Shown here piece by piece: positions 13,004-13,966 of a stretch of 13,966 bases of DNA. Positions within the stretch are counted from its first letter, which is position 1; each line of letters opens with the position of its first letter. The notes under the pieces were generated by a model. The model was not told where the DNA came from. It did no database searches and saw only the letters and a list, made by a program, of their open reading frames with translations. The position numbers were made by a program, and so were the translations under genes. Origin of the DNA: CAZMGG01 sp964565715 (GTDB taxonomy: Bacteria; Planctomycetota; UBA1135; UBA2386); NCBI GenBank assembly GCA_964565715.1, contig CAZMGG010000142.1, positions 1 to 13,966 of the forward strand, in the 5' to 3' direction.

Positions 13004-13966
13004 AACCCATTCCCAATAGCGCCGTAGATACCGGTGTCGCCGCAGGTCCTGGGAACGGAGGCAGCGGAGCCTCGGGATCGTACTCGAACATCCGAGATCG
13101 GACTCCGCTGGGTGACTTAGAGAAGGTGTCTGGACCGGACTCATAGGTCTGCTCGCAATCTTCCGGAGCGCCGCGGTGCATCCGCTCCCCGTGTAGGTGT
13201 CCAACTCGCGCATGCCCCCAAACTGGGTGGCCCCGCGCCGCAAGGCCGACCGAAGCGCAGAACCTCGCATCACCCTCCGGCTCATAACTCGAGTAGCACA
13301 CGGCCACGATGATGGGCACCCTCGGATCCAAGATCCTCAGACCAGCCAACAGCGCCACTTCTGTCAAGATTGAGCTCTCTCCGGCATTTACAGAACCCGG
13401 CTGCTCAGGAGTATCCCAAGGGAACAGATGTCCGACGCCCGGGCCCGGGCCATCTGCTCCCGGCGAGACCCCGTGACCCGTAATTATGATACGGACAAAG
13501 CCATGCGCGGGATGGTGTAGCACATCCCCATGCTCTGGATTCAGGAAGCTTCTCGACATCTCCCCGCTTGGATCGACGGTCACAACCATGCCGCCGCGTG
13601 GGTCTCCCTTGACAATCCACTCGGCATGCTGCCGCATTTGCTCATCCTCAAGGCCGTTGTCTCGTGTCATGTACACAATCGTCTGCAGTCCGTATGGGTC
13701 AATCGCAATGCCGGGCATGTTCCCTACATAGACGTAGTCATTGCCAAGTCCCGAATCATCAGACCACACCCCCAGCGGATCCTGGCTCACGAAGCGCCCC
13801 AGCCACGGGCTGTAATGGCGATGCCGCATGTACACCAGCCCCGTCTCCGGGTCGAACCGGTGCCCCTTCCAGTGGAACGGGTTGCCCGACAATGACGTGT
13901 AGCCGGTGAAAACCCCGCCGCTGTAGAACCGCGTGCTGCCGTAGGGATCGTACTCCTGCACCTCCA
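12993..13966 (-). CDS. Rhs/YD-repeat protein C-terminus with a caspase-like (clan CD) putative tip domain; N-terminus outside window
   Basis: This is the C-terminal end of a large Rhs-type protein; the shell-forming repeats lie beyond the right edge. Residues are counted from the GTG at 13961. Seen: the Rhs-associated core (YDPYGS, FHWKGHRFDPETGLVYMRHRHYSP, LGRFVSQDPLG, NDYVYVGNMPG) ending at IDPYGL (87-92), the usual boundary before the variable tip. The 230-residue tip then has a strand and TGHG (FVRIII then His163), and about 59 residues later VPIIVAVCYSS with Cys222. FCASVGLAARGHPVWGH follows. A hydrophobic strand before H-G and another before A-x-C is the clan CD cysteine peptidase plan, as in C80/CPD, gingipain and caspases; spacing is close to that in CPD domains. 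The end is Pro-rich, then hydrophobic. Codon use turns markedly less GC-biased from 13763 on. The protease call is pattern-based. Confidence 0.85.
   Translation of the reverse strand, partial: EVQEYDPYGSTRFYSGGVFTGYTSLSGNPFHWKGHRFDPETGLVYMRHRHYSPWLGRFVSQDPLGVWSDDSGLGNDYVYVGNMPGIAIDPYGLQTIVYMTRDNGLEDEQMRQHAEWIVKGDPRGGMVVTVDPSGEMSRSFLNPEHGDVLHHPAHGFVRIIITGHGVSPGADGPGPGVGHLFPWDTPEQPGSVNAGESSILTEVALLAGLRILDPRVPIIVAVCYSSYEPEGDARFCASVGLAARGHPVWGHARVGHLHGERMHRGAPEDCEQTYESGPDTFSKSPSGVRSRMFEYDPEAPLPPFPGPAATPVSTALLGMGYGY

Noticed and set aside
13004..13285. N-terminal extension of the 379-residue exported protein
   Set aside because: It lies wholly inside the Rhs tip in another frame, and the signal peptide begins only at the ATG at 13003.

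Overview
The window is high-GC bacterial chromosome. The third codon position is almost always G or C in the core genes, and two lower-GC patches interrupt this. It looks like a draft or metagenome contig, because a run of 10 Ns falls inside glgA. The RND efflux pair, the lipoproteins and the signal peptides indicate a Gram-negative cell envelope. Rare Shine-Dalgarno sequences, an exported FG-GAP protein with a particular C-terminal beta-domain, and an Rhs-type protein with attached accessory genes together suggest Planctomycetota. That assignment is inference and was not tested by search.

Layout. (1) Positions 1-2617, minus strand: a two-gene tripartite efflux operon, a lipoprotein adaptor followed 1 bp later by an RND pump truncated at the window edge. 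(2) Positions 2618-3781: an intergenic hairpin, a lower-GC pair of small unrecognised minus-strand genes (2826-3245 and 3305-3484), and a hairpin with a short T-run. (3) Positions 3782-5852, plus strand: an alkyladenine DNA glycosylase (AAG/MPG family) and a secreted protein with seven FG-GAP/VCBS-type calcium loops. (4) Positions 5864-11147: a divergent cluster around glycogen synthase (glgA). Two ATP-grasp ligases (B then A) are transcribed leftward. GlgA and a third ATP-grasp ligase (C) are transcribed rightward. The two arms share a 74-bp intergenic region. The three ligases are related in sequence and all keep their catalytic residues. (5) Positions 11252-13966, minus strand, lower GC: the C-terminal end of an Rhs/YD-repeat protein, then an overlapping gene for an exported protein, then a small lipoprotein.

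Two systems deserve attention. First, the Rhs variable tip after the IDPYGL boundary has an isoleucine-rich strand followed by TGHG, and a second hydrophobic strand followed by AVCYS. This is the His/Cys layout of clan CD (caspase-like, C80/CPD-like) cysteine peptidases. Codon usage changes abruptly within the Rhs core just before this tip, and the next gene starts inside the Rhs stop region, so it is a candidate partner or immunity protein. Second, three paralogous carboxylate-amine-ligase-type ATP-grasp enzymes packed around a GT5 glycogen synthase is a combination I do not recognise as a described pathway. It may be a linked polyglucan/ligase system.

I saw no tRNA, rRNA, CRISPR array, transposase or attachment site.
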